A stretch of 64,000 nucleotides of DNA from JAFGTX01 sp942492225 (lineage in GTDB: Bacteria > Bacillota > Clostridia > Peptostreptococcales > Acidaminobacteraceae). The translations under genes and the position numbers were made by a program. The notes below the pieces were generated by a model, which was not told where the DNA came from, searched no databases, and saw only the letters and a list, made by a program, of their open reading frames with translations. Below are positions 26,536-34,168 of this stretch, in pieces; within the stretch, counting starts at the first letter, position 1, and every line of letters begins with the position of its first letter. Where the stretch lies: assembly GCA_942492225.1 (NCBI GenBank), contig CALODS010000034.1, positions 30,502 to 94,501 of the forward strand, read 5' to 3'.

Positions 26536-26563
26536 AAGACATCCTCGATGGATGTCTTTTTTT
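26536..26563 (+). terminator. Rho-independent terminator of the M23 peptidase gene
   Basis: AAGACATCC and GGATGTCTT pair around TCGAT, followed by a T tract. Confidence 0.9.
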
Positions 26564-26585
26564 ATAATTTTTTTAAAAAAATATG

Positions 26586-26610
26586 GGAACTTTTCATAAA
26601 AGTATGCGTC
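26586..26610 (+). promoter_or_regulatory. ECF-sigma-type promoter of the lipoprotein gene
   Basis: GGAAC (26586) and CGTC (26607, followed by TAA) are 16 bases apart, the classic ECF -35/-10 pair. Transcription would start about 30 bases before ATG 26650. No sigma factor gene is in the window. Confidence 0.6.
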
Positions 26611-26649
26611 TAACTATATAGACAAAATAAATAAAATAGGAGAAACAAA

Positions 26650-27438
26650 ATGAATTCAAAAAAGAGAATAATCATGATGGCTGTTTTAACACTTTCTATA
26701 GGAATTGTGGGGTGTACTACTCCAGCGCCTACAGATACCACGAAGGATAATACAGAAATTGAAGTAACCTCTTCTAATGATCAATGGGTAGAAGGTATTG
26801 GAGGCGAAGTCATTGAAATAAGAGAGGGTGAGGTTCACGTTTTAACAGGTGATATTGTCAATATATTTAACGTTACGCAGGCGTCATTAAACAAAATATA
26901 TTTAGGTGAAGAAGTGTTCATTAGAAAAAATGCTGTGTCGGACTTTGAAGTAGTACCATCATTGAAATCTGATTTTTCTAATAGATATACATCAATGGGA
27001 AATGCAATTAAAACTATTGAGGGAACAGTAAAATCGGTTATAGAAAAAGACAACAGTCAGCTAATAACAATTATTGTAGACAATAAGGAGATGCAAACCT
27101 CTTTTTATGGAGAGTTCTTGTTTGAAGTAAATAAAGAATATCTATTTGATGTATCAAGTTTTCAAGACAGTGAAACGTTGATTATAGAGGCATATGACCC
27201 AACATCGATTATGACAATGACGGTAGAAAATATTTATAGAGAAGATAATGGCGCTATGACAATCAGTGCGAGAGATATAGAGGATGCAGAGTATATTATT
27301 GCTAAGGGACAAGCGATTGTAAACTTCAATTTAAGCGAGTTAAAAAAAGGCGACACGATTGATGTTTATGTACAAGCGTTGATGGAAAGCTATCCTATGC
27401 AAATAAAAACAAATAGGATTAATAAAATCATAAAATAA
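26650..27438 (+). CDS. Hypothetical lipoprotein
   Basis: The start MNSKKRIIMMAVLTLSIGIV leads to a lipobox I-V-G-C with Cys at residue 22, then a Thr/Asn-rich linker. The remaining residues contain two or three related OB-like beta stretches, for example VEGIGGEVIEIREGEVHVL and IEGTVKSVIEKDNSQLITI. The protein should be anchored to the outer membrane face by its lipid. Function unknown; an ECF-type promoter suggests an envelope-stress role. Confidence 0.75.
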   Translation: MNSKKRIIMMAVLTLSIGIVGCTTPAPTDTTKDNTEIEVTSSNDQWVEGIGGEVIEIREGEVHVLTGDIVNIFNVTQASLNKIYLGEEVFIRKNAVSDFEVVPSLKSDFSNRYTSMGNAIKTIEGTVKSVIEKDNSQLITIIVDNKEMQTSFYGEFLFEVNKEYLFDVSSFQDSETLIIEAYDPTSIMTMTVENIYREDNGAMTISARDIEDAEYIIAKGQAIVNFNLSELKKGDTIDVYVQALMESYPMQIKTNRINKIIK

Positions 27439-27443
27439 TACTA

Positions 27444-27477
27444 GAAAGCTCTTTTCGAATTGAAAAGAGCTTTTTTT
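27444..27477 (+). terminator. Rho-independent terminator of the lipoprotein gene
   Basis: AAAGCTCTTTTC and GAAAAGAGCTTT form a long stem with TTTTTTT. Confidence 0.9.
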
Positions 27478-27610
27478 AAAAAAAAAGGGGGTATATAAAT
27501 AATTAATTGAGAATGACACATATTTGAAAGAAAACGTCTATTTATAAAGGATTTTGAAGTTGAATGCAGAATATTCTAATATAGTTAGAATTAATAGTGA
27601 GGTGAATTGT

Positions 27611-27890
27611 ATGAACATATTAACTATGTCGCAGATTTATTAAGAAACAATGATCATTAAAAGATTTGGTTGTTCAAAAAATTCATAGCAATGCATTTTG
27701 ATCAACAGAGATAGAAATGTTATATCTTATCCAGCAGTAGAGTACATTGTAGGAGAGTAGATGAATAATCTTAAGTAAACCTTAAATTTGGCAATAAAAT
27801 ATTATGGAGAGTTAACAAATATTGTTATTTGATATCGTTATAGTAAAATATATAGAAGAAAATACATTTGTAAAAATAAGTAGTTCATAA
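27611..27890 (+). pseudogene. Decayed gene remnant, possibly phage terminase small subunit-like
   Basis: ATG 27611 follows GAGGTG, but the coding signal jumps between frames: YVADLLRNNDH early, then LINRDRNVISYPAVEYIVGE, TAG (27758), NNLK, TAA (27776), TLNLAIKYYGELTN, and finally DIVIVKYIEENTFVKISSS to TAA 27888. At least two frameshifts and two nonsense codons are needed to read one protein of about 90 residues. The NVxxxPAVE... plus LAxxYGE pattern weakly recalls the C-terminus of P27-type terminase small subunits. The surrounding gap 27478-27912 holds nothing else. Confidence 0.45.
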
Positions 27891-27912
27891 AAAAACTTGG
27901 AAGGAGATCGAC

Positions 27913-28362
27913 ATGACAGAATACAGAGATATTAACTACTGTGACATCAAACTAATCAAAACATTATGGGAGAATAATAGACAATACCATGAATGGACTT
28001 CAGAACATTTCGGTCACAAATATAAAGGACTCGTATTTGAAGAAAGAGTAGAGGGCTTTAGTGATATAAATGACAATGACATGAAAATAACAATTGCTGA
28101 AGATGGAGAAGATGTGATCGCCTACTGTTTATCAATCATTGATAATAAGGTGGGAGAATTAGCTACACTACACGTTCTTCACGATAAAAGAAAACAAGGA
28201 ATAGGACAAGAACTTGTTAATAGACACTTACAGTGGCTAAATTCAAAACCATGTAGAGAAATAAAAGTTGTTGTTTCTCAAGAAAACAGTCAAGCAATTA
28301 GTTTTTATGAGAATTTGGGATTTCGTCCAAATGCCATGGAAATGATTTATAAATCAGAATAA
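27913..28362 (+). CDS. GNAT family N-acetyltransferase
   Basis: This 149-residue single-domain GNAT has motif A LATLHVLHDKRKQGIGQELVN and motif B QENSQAISFYENLGFRPNAME. The N-terminal WENNRQYHEWTSEHFGHKYK suggests a substrate loop typical of small-molecule or drug acetyltransferases. AAGGAGATC precedes the ATG. A 27-bp palindrome begins eight bases after its stop. Confidence 0.87.
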   Translation: MTEYRDINYCDIKLIKTLWENNRQYHEWTSEHFGHKYKGLVFEERVEGFSDINDNDMKITIAEDGEDVIAYCLSIIDNKVGELATLHVLHDKRKQGIGQELVNRHLQWLNSKPCREIKVVVSQENSQAISFYENLGFRPNAMEMIYKSE

Positions 28363-28369
28363 TAAATTT

Positions 28370-28396
28370 GGTTTACATAACTTTATTACGTAAACT
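28370..28396. repeat. 27-bp palindrome, copy A (dif-arm-like)
   Basis: Left arm GGTTTACATAA, 5-base spacer CTTTA, right arm TTACGTAAACT. The same element occurs at 49635 and 52807. It lies between a GNAT stop and the asparaginase gene, ending 50 bases before its ATG and about 12 bases before a TATCAT-type -10. Confidence 0.75.
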
Positions 28397-28446
28397 TAAA
28401 AACGAGTGTATCATAATAGATAGTAGTAGATGGATGGAGGGGTTAT

Positions 28447-29436
28447 ATGTCAATTGAGCTTGTAAATGTTATGAGAGGTTCTTTAGTAGAAAGTATTCAT
28501 CGTGGTGATATTGTTGCTGTTGACGCAAATGGTGATATCATTTTTGAATATGGTAATCCATATAAGCAGACATTTTGGAGATCATCAGCAAAGCCGTTTC
28601 AAGTTATCCCATTTATTGAATCTGGAGGCATATTAGCTTATAAAATTACTAAATCCGAATTGGCATTGATGACTTCATCTCATGGCGGTGAAAAACGTCA
28701 TGTGAGTCTTGTAAAAAACCTCATAAAAAAAATGGGTAAAACAATTAAAGATCTTGATTGTGGTATATCCCGACCGATGTATGAAGGTGCTTATAGACAA
28801 TTACTACAAGAAAATATTCCTTTCACTCAGGGGAATAACCCATGCTCTGGTAAACATTGTGGCATGATTGGCTATGGTATTTTAGAAAAAATCGATCTAT
28901 TCAACTATATTGATCAAAGTCACAAGATTCAACTTAAAATGCGTACAGTGATTTCTGAAATGACAAAAATAGACGAAGAGAACCTTATTATTGCCATTGA
29001 CGGATGCGGTGTACCAGTATTTGGTCTACCCATTTATAATATGGCGCTAGCGTATGCTTATTTAGCAGGTGGCTCTTTTGATCATCCTAGAAAAGATACT
29101 TTAAAAATGATTTCTACTGCAATGATTGAAGAACCATACTATGTAGCAGGTACAAAGCGCTTAGATACAATTATTATGGAAGAGACTAAAGGTAAAATTT
29201 TAGCTAAACTTGGGGCTGAATCAGTTTATTGTATGTCCGTTATTGATAAAGGAATTGGTATCTCAATGAAAATTGAAGATGGTTCATATCGTGCATTGGA
29301 TTGTCTTGTGCCGAATCTTCTTCTCAAGCATGACTATATAAGTGTGGATGAGTTTAATTGTATTAATAGTCGCTTACATACTGATTTAAAAAATCATAGA
29401 AGTCAGTTAGTAGGTCATATGGAATGTACGATTTAA
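28447..29436 (+). CDS. L-asparaginase II family protein
   Basis: This 329-residue protein belongs to the PF06089 asparaginase family of bacteria, distinct from the AnsA/AnsB fold. Recognised segments are an N-terminal VNVMRGSLVESIHRGD, FWRSSAKPFQ with the likely catalytic serines, MTSSHGGEKRHV, NNPCSGKHCGM and AIDGCGVPVFGLP. It should release ammonia from asparagine in the cytosol. ATGGAGGGG precedes the ATG. The palindrome at 28370 overlaps the place of its -35 box. Confidence 0.85.
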   Translation: MSIELVNVMRGSLVESIHRGDIVAVDANGDIIFEYGNPYKQTFWRSSAKPFQVIPFIESGGILAYKITKSELALMTSSHGGEKRHVSLVKNLIKKMGKTIKDLDCGISRPMYEGAYRQLLQENIPFTQGNNPCSGKHCGMIGYGILEKIDLFNYIDQSHKIQLKMRTVISEMTKIDEENLIIAIDGCGVPVFGLPIYNMALAYAYLAGGSFDHPRKDTLKMISTAMIEEPYYVAGTKRLDTIIMEETKGKILAKLGAESVYCMSVIDKGIGISMKIEDGSYRALDCLVPNLLLKHDYISVDEFNCINSRLHTDLKNHRSQLVGHMECTI

Positions 29437-29511
29437 TAATTGTTAAAATATTTTGATATAATGCTTTATTTTTATAAGCTTGTGATATATAATGAATTTG
29501 GGTATATTTTT

Positions 29512-29582
29512 TTTAGAGACGAAGACCTATGTTTTGTATTTGGGCACCTGAAACATAGCGAGTTAGTGGTGCAACCGGCTAT
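29512..29582 (+). promoter_or_regulatory. c-di-GMP-II riboswitch
   Basis: The element has stem CTATGTTT/AAACATAG enclosing TTGGGCACCTG, then GAGTTAGTGGTGCAACCG. GCACC in the loop can pair with GGTGC downstream to form the pseudoknot. TTGGGCAC ... GAGTTAGTxGTGCAACCG matches the known class II c-di-GMP aptamer of Clostridium. Weak promoter boxes (TTTATT 29465, TATAAT 29488) place the transcript start near 29500. Ligand binding should compete with the terminator that begins inside CAACCG. Confidence 0.85.
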
Positions 29583-29604
29583 TTTTATGTAGGCGGTTTT
29601 TTTA
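29573..29604 (+). terminator. Riboswitch-linked terminator (expression platform)
   Basis: AACCGGCTA and TAGGCGGTT pair around TTTTTATG and run into TTTTTTT. Its 5' arm is the conserved CAACCG of the aptamer, so the two folds exclude each other. Confidence 0.8.
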
Positions 29605-29635
29605 TTATAAAAAATGCCGTGAGTGCATAATGTAT

Positions 29636-29680
29636 AAAAATCGTTTTAAACGAAGTCATTTGTTTAAAACGATTTTTTTT
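29636..29680 (+). terminator. Second strong terminator downstream of the riboswitch
   Basis: AAAAATCGTTTTAAAC and GTTTAAAACGATTTTT pair perfectly around a 10-base loop, followed by more T. It sits before the next gene, so a riboswitch transcript reading past the first terminator would still meet it. Confidence 0.9.
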
Positions 29681-29782
29681 ATTTGCGAAAAAGATATTTA
29701 GAATTAGAGGTTCTGTTATTTCTCTTATTTCATGGGTAGTATTATTTAATAGAAAGGAATGAACAAATAGGGAGATGTAATC

Positions 29783-30289
29783 ATGGAAATACGTAAGGAG
29801 TATTTAAAGTATTTAAGTGAAGGATTAAGTAGTAGTAAAAATGCAGCACTTGGTATTGCACAAAAATATGTAAGTTTGTCGAATATGCCGTTTGTAGATT
29901 ATGGGCTATTAGATGAAGTTTATGAAGAACTTATTTCCTTGTATATACAATCAGAAGTTAGTTTAATTAAAGCATATATACATAAAATGAAATACCCTAC
30001 TATAGATAGCAAAGCGGTAGACACGATTACAAAAGATTTTAGAAATATATTTGTAAGTTTGAGAGATTATATAGGTGATCCTGATAGACCCATTGAAAAG
30101 TTAAATTTACCGTCCGGTCAGCAAAAAATGATAACTTATGTTGATTTTGAATATATTGATGAATTAAATAGAATTGTTGAACATGAGCGGGAAGATTTTT
30201 TTGAACATTTACACTCACTTGTTATTGCTTCGCCGCATCGCATGAGATTAAGAACCTTGTTTGTTAATGACATCCATCAAAAAAGATGA
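29783..30289 (+). CDS. Hypothetical protein downstream of a c-di-GMP-II riboswitch
   Basis: This 168-residue protein is probably all-helical and cytoplasmic, without membrane or signal segments. Visible stretches are EYLKYLSEGLSSSKNAALGI, FRNIFVSLRDYIGDPDRPIE and a late DELNRIVEHEREDFFEHLHS. No family is recognised. AGGGAGATG precedes the ATG. A c-di-GMP riboswitch about 200 bases upstream could control it, but the intervening second terminator makes the link uncertain. Confidence 0.6.
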   Translation: MEIRKEYLKYLSEGLSSSKNAALGIAQKYVSLSNMPFVDYGLLDEVYEELISLYIQSEVSLIKAYIHKMKYPTIDSKAVDTITKDFRNIFVSLRDYIGDPDRPIEKLNLPSGQQKMITYVDFEYIDELNRIVEHEREDFFEHLHSLVIASPHRMRLRTLFVNDIHQKR

Positions 30290-30305
30290 TTCCGAAAAAT
30301 CATCT
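30279..30305 (-). terminator. Terminator of the EamA transporter gene
   Basis: Read on the minus strand, GATGATTTTTCGGAATCATC is a short stem followed by TTTTTTG. It overlaps the 3' end of the plus-strand gene. Confidence 0.6.
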
Positions 30306-30311
30306 CAATAG

Positions 30312-31181
30312 TTAATTTAAAGACACCTGTTCAGGGTGTTTTTTATTATAGTCTTTATTAATTTTTGCTTGTAATAAACTTCTAATAACAATAGCCATTA
30401 CAATAATACTTCCACCGAGTAAGGCGAAAATTCCTGGAGTTTCTTTAAGAAAGAGCATCACCCATATCGGATTAAGTAGAGGTTCAATAACGGGAATAAG
30501 TATTGCCTCTACAGATGATACATAAGGTGTTGCACTTGTATAAAGAATATAAGCAAAACCTATTTGAAATATACCCAGTGCTAGAATTGCAAGTATAGAT
30601 TGTGTTGTAAATGTAATGCCAAACAAAAATGGTATAGATACTAAAAAAACAAATACATTGCCCAAAAGTGTAATTTCTACCGGTGAGCCATTGTCTTCGA
30701 ATTTAAGGAAGATTACCATTGATGCAAAGAAAATACCACTTACAATAGCAATAATATTTCCAAATACATGGCCACCATTAATGTTTTCAATAAAGAAAAG
30801 AACCATACCGCTCATTACTGCACCGATGGTAATCCAATCAAGTTTGGTGATTTTCTCTTTTAAAAACCAAGTAGAGAATAAAGCGACCCATATAGGTGCA
30901 GAAAATTGTAGTAAAATTGCATTTGCTGAGGTTGTCAATTTGTTTGCACTCACAAAACAAATAAGCGTTCCAGTGTAGGCAAGCGCACCAAACACCTTAT
31001 TCTTTGTTAATGAGACAGTTGGTTTTCTTATGTATAGCATCATAACGATTGCAGCAATTGCACTTCGACCACCAGCTATTGCTAGAGGATTCCAATCGAT
31101 TAATTTGATAAGAAGACCACCTAAGCTCCATAGCACAGCTGCTAAAACGAGCCTAATTAATGCTGCATTATTCTTTTTCAT
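30312..31181 (-). CDS. EamA/DMT superfamily transporter
   Basis: This 289-residue membrane protein has ten predicted helices arranged as two EamA repeats, for example RLVLAAVLWSLGGLLIKLID at the start of repeat one and GNIIAIVSGIFFASMVIFL at the start of repeat two. Typical pieces are GGRSAIAA, a polar ending of helix 4 and PVIEPLLNPIW near helix 9. Such proteins export amino acids or other metabolites; the substrate is unknown. It converges on the gene at 29783. Confidence 0.9.
   Translation of the reverse strand: MKKNNAALIRLVLAAVLWSLGGLLIKLIDWNPLAIAGGRSAIAAIVMMLYIRKPTVSLTKNKVFGALAYTGTLICFVSANKLTTSANAILLQFSAPIWVALFSTWFLKEKITKLDWITIGAVMSGMVLFFIENINGGHVFGNIIAIVSGIFFASMVIFLKFEDNGSPVEITLLGNVFVFLVSIPFLFGITFTTQSILAILALGIFQIGFAYILYTSATPYVSSVEAILIPVIEPLLNPIWVMLFLKETPGIFALLGGSIIVMAIVIRSLLQAKINKDYNKKHPEQVSLN
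30322..30346 (+). terminator. Terminator of the gene at 29783, inside the 3' end of the EamA gene
   Basis: GACACC and GGGTGT pair around TGTTCA, then TTTTTA. Confidence 0.65.
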
Positions 31182-31289
31182 TTTGTTTACTCGCTTTCTA
31201 GTTTCTATTAATTATCACTATTCATTATATATATTATTTACAGGAGGTACAAGAGATAATAACAGCTCTTTTTAAGATTATATAGTTCG

Positions 31290-31320
31290 TTTTTAAAGCT
31301 ACCCTATTATGGGTAGCTTA
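31290..31320 (-). terminator. Terminator of the hydrolase-methyltransferase gene
   Basis: AAGCTACCC and GGGTAGCTT pair around six bases; on the minus strand TTTAAAAA follows. Confidence 0.75.
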
Positions 31321-31322
31321 TA

Positions 31323-32867
31323 TTACAATTTAATAATTTTTAATAAACCAGCACAACTTGATATTTGCTGATAAGTTGCGCATATGTTAACTGCTTTTAA
31401 CGCTTCTAATAAAGTATTAGCCGTAAAATAGAATTCTTGATGATCCCAATCATCACCTGCCATCTGTTTAGACGTTAGCAGTTGTTGCTCATTTTCAAAA
31501 GCTATATCACCAATAATGAGGACACCACCATAGGCAAGGCGTTGAAAGAGTTTGTAAATTAATGCTACCTTATCGCTATTGTTCAAGTGATGAAGGGCAT
31601 ATGAAGAGATAATTGCATCGTAAGTATTCTTTTCTATGTCAGGTGGTAATCCATCGTTAAAGTCACTAACATAAAAACGTCCATCTGGCATTTTTTCTCT
31701 TGCTTTTTCTATCATTTTTTCTGAAAAATCTATACCAGTGATAAAATAATCCTGATCGTATAATTTTTTAGTCAATAAACCTGTGCCAATGCCCATATCA
31801 AGTACTTCTTTTACCTTAATGTTATTCACAATTCGTTGAATAGAGCTTAGCGTATCATAGTACCCTTCGAATGGATAGCCATTGCTTAATGCGTCAATGC
31901 TTTTATCATAGGTTCCAGACCATTTATCAAAGCCTCTAGAATCTAATAGTTGATGATTTTCTATGTACTTAATTCCACAGTCAAGATATTGATCAAAATT
32001 AGTAGGATAATCATGATCTAATTCATTTATTTCATGGAATGAGTACTCTATACTATGTGTATCTAACAATAATTTGAAGGCAATTGTACAATCATAACAA
32101 TCTTCATCTTGCGTTCCGCAAATAAGATAGATTGGTAGTTTATAGTTCTTTAATATACCTAATCTGTTGTTCAACAGATCTACATCTGGAATCCAAGGCG
32201 CAACCAATATAAGACCTTTACAATTACTAGGTGTCGTCAATGCTGTTTCTAGGGCCATATGTGCACCTGCAGAAAACCCTGTAAGAATTTGATGTTTATA
32301 CTTTGATAAAGTATCAATAACCTCTTCGTAAGGAGATAAATCATCGTCCCAAGTATAAGCATGTGAAAATTCTATTGTAGGAGATTGAGGAAAAATTTTA
32401 TTATATTTATCCGTTGCTGACGTTGACCAATAAGGCCATGTGTAATCGTAATTTTCTTGATTCCCATGAAAAGCAATCAAAACTTTTTCAGAGGGTGTAT
32501 GGGATATTGAAGGTATTTCTTTGTACTGAATATGATTCGATTCTATTGCAACGATTTCCCTTGCTTCACATAGCTGAAGACATCGTTTGAATCGTTCATC
32601 ATCACGAATACCATTAAGATCATCATCTGAGCTTAGGTAATCAACACTGTACCAGTATTTTTTAGTAAGAACAGCTTCTTCTAATAGCTCTAAAGCACGT
32701 TCACTCAAATTAGCAGCAGCAGCAGTTGCATATCTAAAATTATATATTTGTGGTTCAATTCCAATAACAGTAGAATAATGTGTCTCAATATAATTAAACG
32801 CTGATTTTGGGCCCTCTGTTTTGTAAATCTTTATGGTATTATTTAATAATTGTGTATAAGTTAACAT
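31323..32867 (-). CDS. Fusion of alpha/beta hydrolase and SAM-dependent methyltransferase, behind an attenuator
   Basis: ATG 32867 is preferred: AAATGGAGG lies 11 bases upstream, and the ATG inside that site (32885) has none. In 514 residues: a TPR-end-of-group-like N-terminus (1-110, with ALELLEEAVLTKKYWYSVDYL); a serine hydrolase (120-310) with Ser199 in TGFSAGAH, Asp254 in CGTQDED and His285 in ELDHDYP; then a methyltransferase (312-514) with FDKWSGTYDKS, YPFEGYYDTL, motif I EVLDMGIGTGLLTKKL and ISSYALHHL. The methyltransferase part resembles YrrT-type proteins. An upstream leader peptide with a terminator suggests induction by translation inhibitors. A role in detoxification is inferred, not shown. 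Confidence 0.85.
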   Translation of the reverse strand: MLTYTQLLNNTIKIYKTEGPKSAFNYIETHYSTVIGIEPQIYNFRYATAAAANLSERALELLEEAVLTKKYWYSVDYLSSDDDLNGIRDDERFKRCLQLCEAREIVAIESNHIQYKEIPSISHTPSEKVLIAFHGNQENYDYTWPYWSTSATDKYNKIFPQSPTIEFSHAYTWDDDLSPYEEVIDTLSKYKHQILTGFSAGAHMALETALTTPSNCKGLILVAPWIPDVDLLNNRLGILKNYKLPIYLICGTQDEDCYDCTIAFKLLLDTHSIEYSFHEINELDHDYPTNFDQYLDCGIKYIENHQLLDSRGFDKWSGTYDKSIDALSNGYPFEGYYDTLSSIQRIVNNIKVKEVLDMGIGTGLLTKKLYDQDYFITGIDFSEKMIEKAREKMPDGRFYVSDFNDGLPPDIEKNTYDAIISSYALHHLNNSDKVALIYKLFQRLAYGGVLIIGDIAFENEQQLLTSKQMAGDDWDHQEFYFTANTLLEALKAVNICATYQQISSCAGLLKIIKL

Positions 32868-32903
32868 CGTTGTATCGACCTCCATTTAGGTGTGAAAAGG
32901 GCA

Positions 32904-32940
32904 TAAAAAAACCCTAAATATGCATACACACATCTAGGGT
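32904..32940 (-). terminator. Attenuator terminator upstream of the fusion gene
   Basis: On the minus strand ACCCTAGATGTGT folds back on GCATATTTAGGGT (six outer pairs, six inner with wobbles) and is followed by seven T. Its 5' arm can instead pair with the leader gene: CCTAG and TGTGTG with CACAC and CTAGG at 32990-33010. Confidence 0.85.
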
Positions 32941-32975
32941 AAAGAGACGATATAATTATATATGTTTACAAAAAT

Positions 32976-33050
32976 CTACATATAAAAAATTAGCCTAGAG
33001 TGGTGTGTCTTTATAATGTTGTTATTAGATGTTTTAGTAAATTTGATCAT
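32976..33050 (-). CDS. Leader peptide of a ribosome-mediated attenuator
   Basis: A strong site AAAGGAGTGGTCAAG precedes ATG 33050, which opens 24 codons starting MIKFTKTSNNNIIKTHHSRL and ending in TAG 32976. The second half of the gene is the antiterminator strand (ACACACCACTCTAGG). The binding site itself (GGAGTGGT) can pair with ACCACTCT in the gene, giving the three alternative stems expected of such leaders. Ribosome stalling in the first half would free the antiterminator and allow transcription of the fusion gene. The inducer is unknown. Confidence 0.75.
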   Translation of the reverse strand: MIKFTKTSNNNIIKTHHSRLIFYM

Positions 33051-33080
33051 CTTGACCACTCCTTTCGCTTATCTGTAGTG

Positions 33081-33109
33081 AGTGTAGCATAGTACAAAAA
33101 AATTGTCAA
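33081..33109 (-). promoter_or_regulatory. Sigma-A promoter of the leader and fusion gene
   Basis: On the minus strand TTGACA (33109-33104), 17 bases, TACACT (33086-33081). The start would be near 33074, about 24 bases before the leader ATG. Confidence 0.75.
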
Positions 33110-33228
33110 GAACGATATTAATAGTAAAAACGGAAGATTTTGGTGTAATTCAATAAGATTTTCGTTATGTAAAGCAGAACAACTTGTTATAATATAAAGA
33201 ACTAATTATTCAAATATGGAGGAAGTGA

Positions 33229-34119
33229 ATGGACTTTAATAAAGTTAAAGCCTTTGCAGGTAATGTCACGGAAGACGATTTAAAACTTGTTGATACATAC
33301 ATAGGGAACAATATTGGCATATTTATACCAACTGGTGGTATATTTGAATATGCAACGAGAACCCACGATTTTCCAAGTTATTTATTTTGTTCTAGTTCAC
33401 ATAGCAGATCATATGTAAATATAGATAATAGATTGTACCCAATGAAACCAGGGGAATTATTAAGTATTTCTCCTAACGTACCACATTATGAAGTACCTGT
33501 TGATATGCAATCTCGTTATTATGCTTTATGTATAGAGCCGTCATACTTTAATTCAAAATTACGCGAGTACGGTGCTCAAGTCAGAGAATTTAGAGGAGAA
33601 CATTTTATTCTACCAACAAATTTACCTTCTCTTATTAGGGAATTTGCAAATGAATATGAACGTAAAAGATGTGGTTATAAAGAAATATGCAATTCTATTG
33701 AGAATATTATAATTCACCAAGTCATAAGATCTGTTATTGGAGAAAGAACTGACAAAACAGATATGAATTTGAGGCGAGAAGTCGAAACAGCCATAGACTA
33801 TATGTATCAAAATATGCATCATAAAATACTTCTCTCTGATATAGCAAAAGACGTACAAATGTCAGTGTCTCAATTTTCCAAGATATTCAAAGATGTTATA
33901 GGAACATCACCAATGGAATATCTAAATGATATTCGATTAGAACGGGCTAAAAGGTTGTTACTCGCTGACGATTATACGATCACTAAAATAACACAAGAAT
34001 GTGGATTTAGCAGCACTTCATATTTAGCTTCAAGATTTCAAAAAAAATATTTGACGACACCAACAGTATATAGAAATAGATTTAATAAACCTGTTGATAT
34101 TGAAGATACAGTGGATTAA
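33229..34119 (+). CDS. AraC family transcriptional regulator
   Basis: This 296-residue regulator has an N-terminal cupin-like ligand domain (LYPMKPGELLSISPNVPHYE) and a C-terminal pair of HTH motifs: HHKILLSDIAKDVQMSVSQF and ITKITQECGFSSTSYLASRF, followed by the usual TPTVYRNRF. It is divergent from the leader/fusion unit with a shared 150-base intergenic region, so it could control that unit or itself. The ligand is not predictable. Confidence 0.92.
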   Translation: MDFNKVKAFAGNVTEDDLKLVDTYIGNNIGIFIPTGGIFEYATRTHDFPSYLFCSSSHSRSYVNIDNRLYPMKPGELLSISPNVPHYEVPVDMQSRYYALCIEPSYFNSKLREYGAQVREFRGEHFILPTNLPSLIREFANEYERKRCGYKEICNSIENIIIHQVIRSVIGERTDKTDMNLRREVETAIDYMYQNMHHKILLSDIAKDVQMSVSQFSKIFKDVIGTSPMEYLNDIRLERAKRLLLADDYTITKITQECGFSSTSYLASRFQKKYLTTPTVYRNRFNKPVDIEDTVD

Positions 34120-34134
34120 AAACAGAGTAATTCT

Positions 34135-34168
34135 AGGTGTTCCTATTTAATTATAGGAACACCTTTTG
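34135..34168 (+). terminator. Rho-independent terminator of the AraC-type gene
   Basis: AGGTGTTCCTAT and ATAGGAACACCT pair exactly around six bases, followed by TTTT. The 260 bases to the next gene contain only scattered stops and a TATACT-type -10 near 34379. Confidence 0.9.

Noticed and set aside
28370..28396. Palindrome copy A as a terminator of the GNAT gene
   Set aside because: The stem is AT-rich and no T tract follows on either strand.
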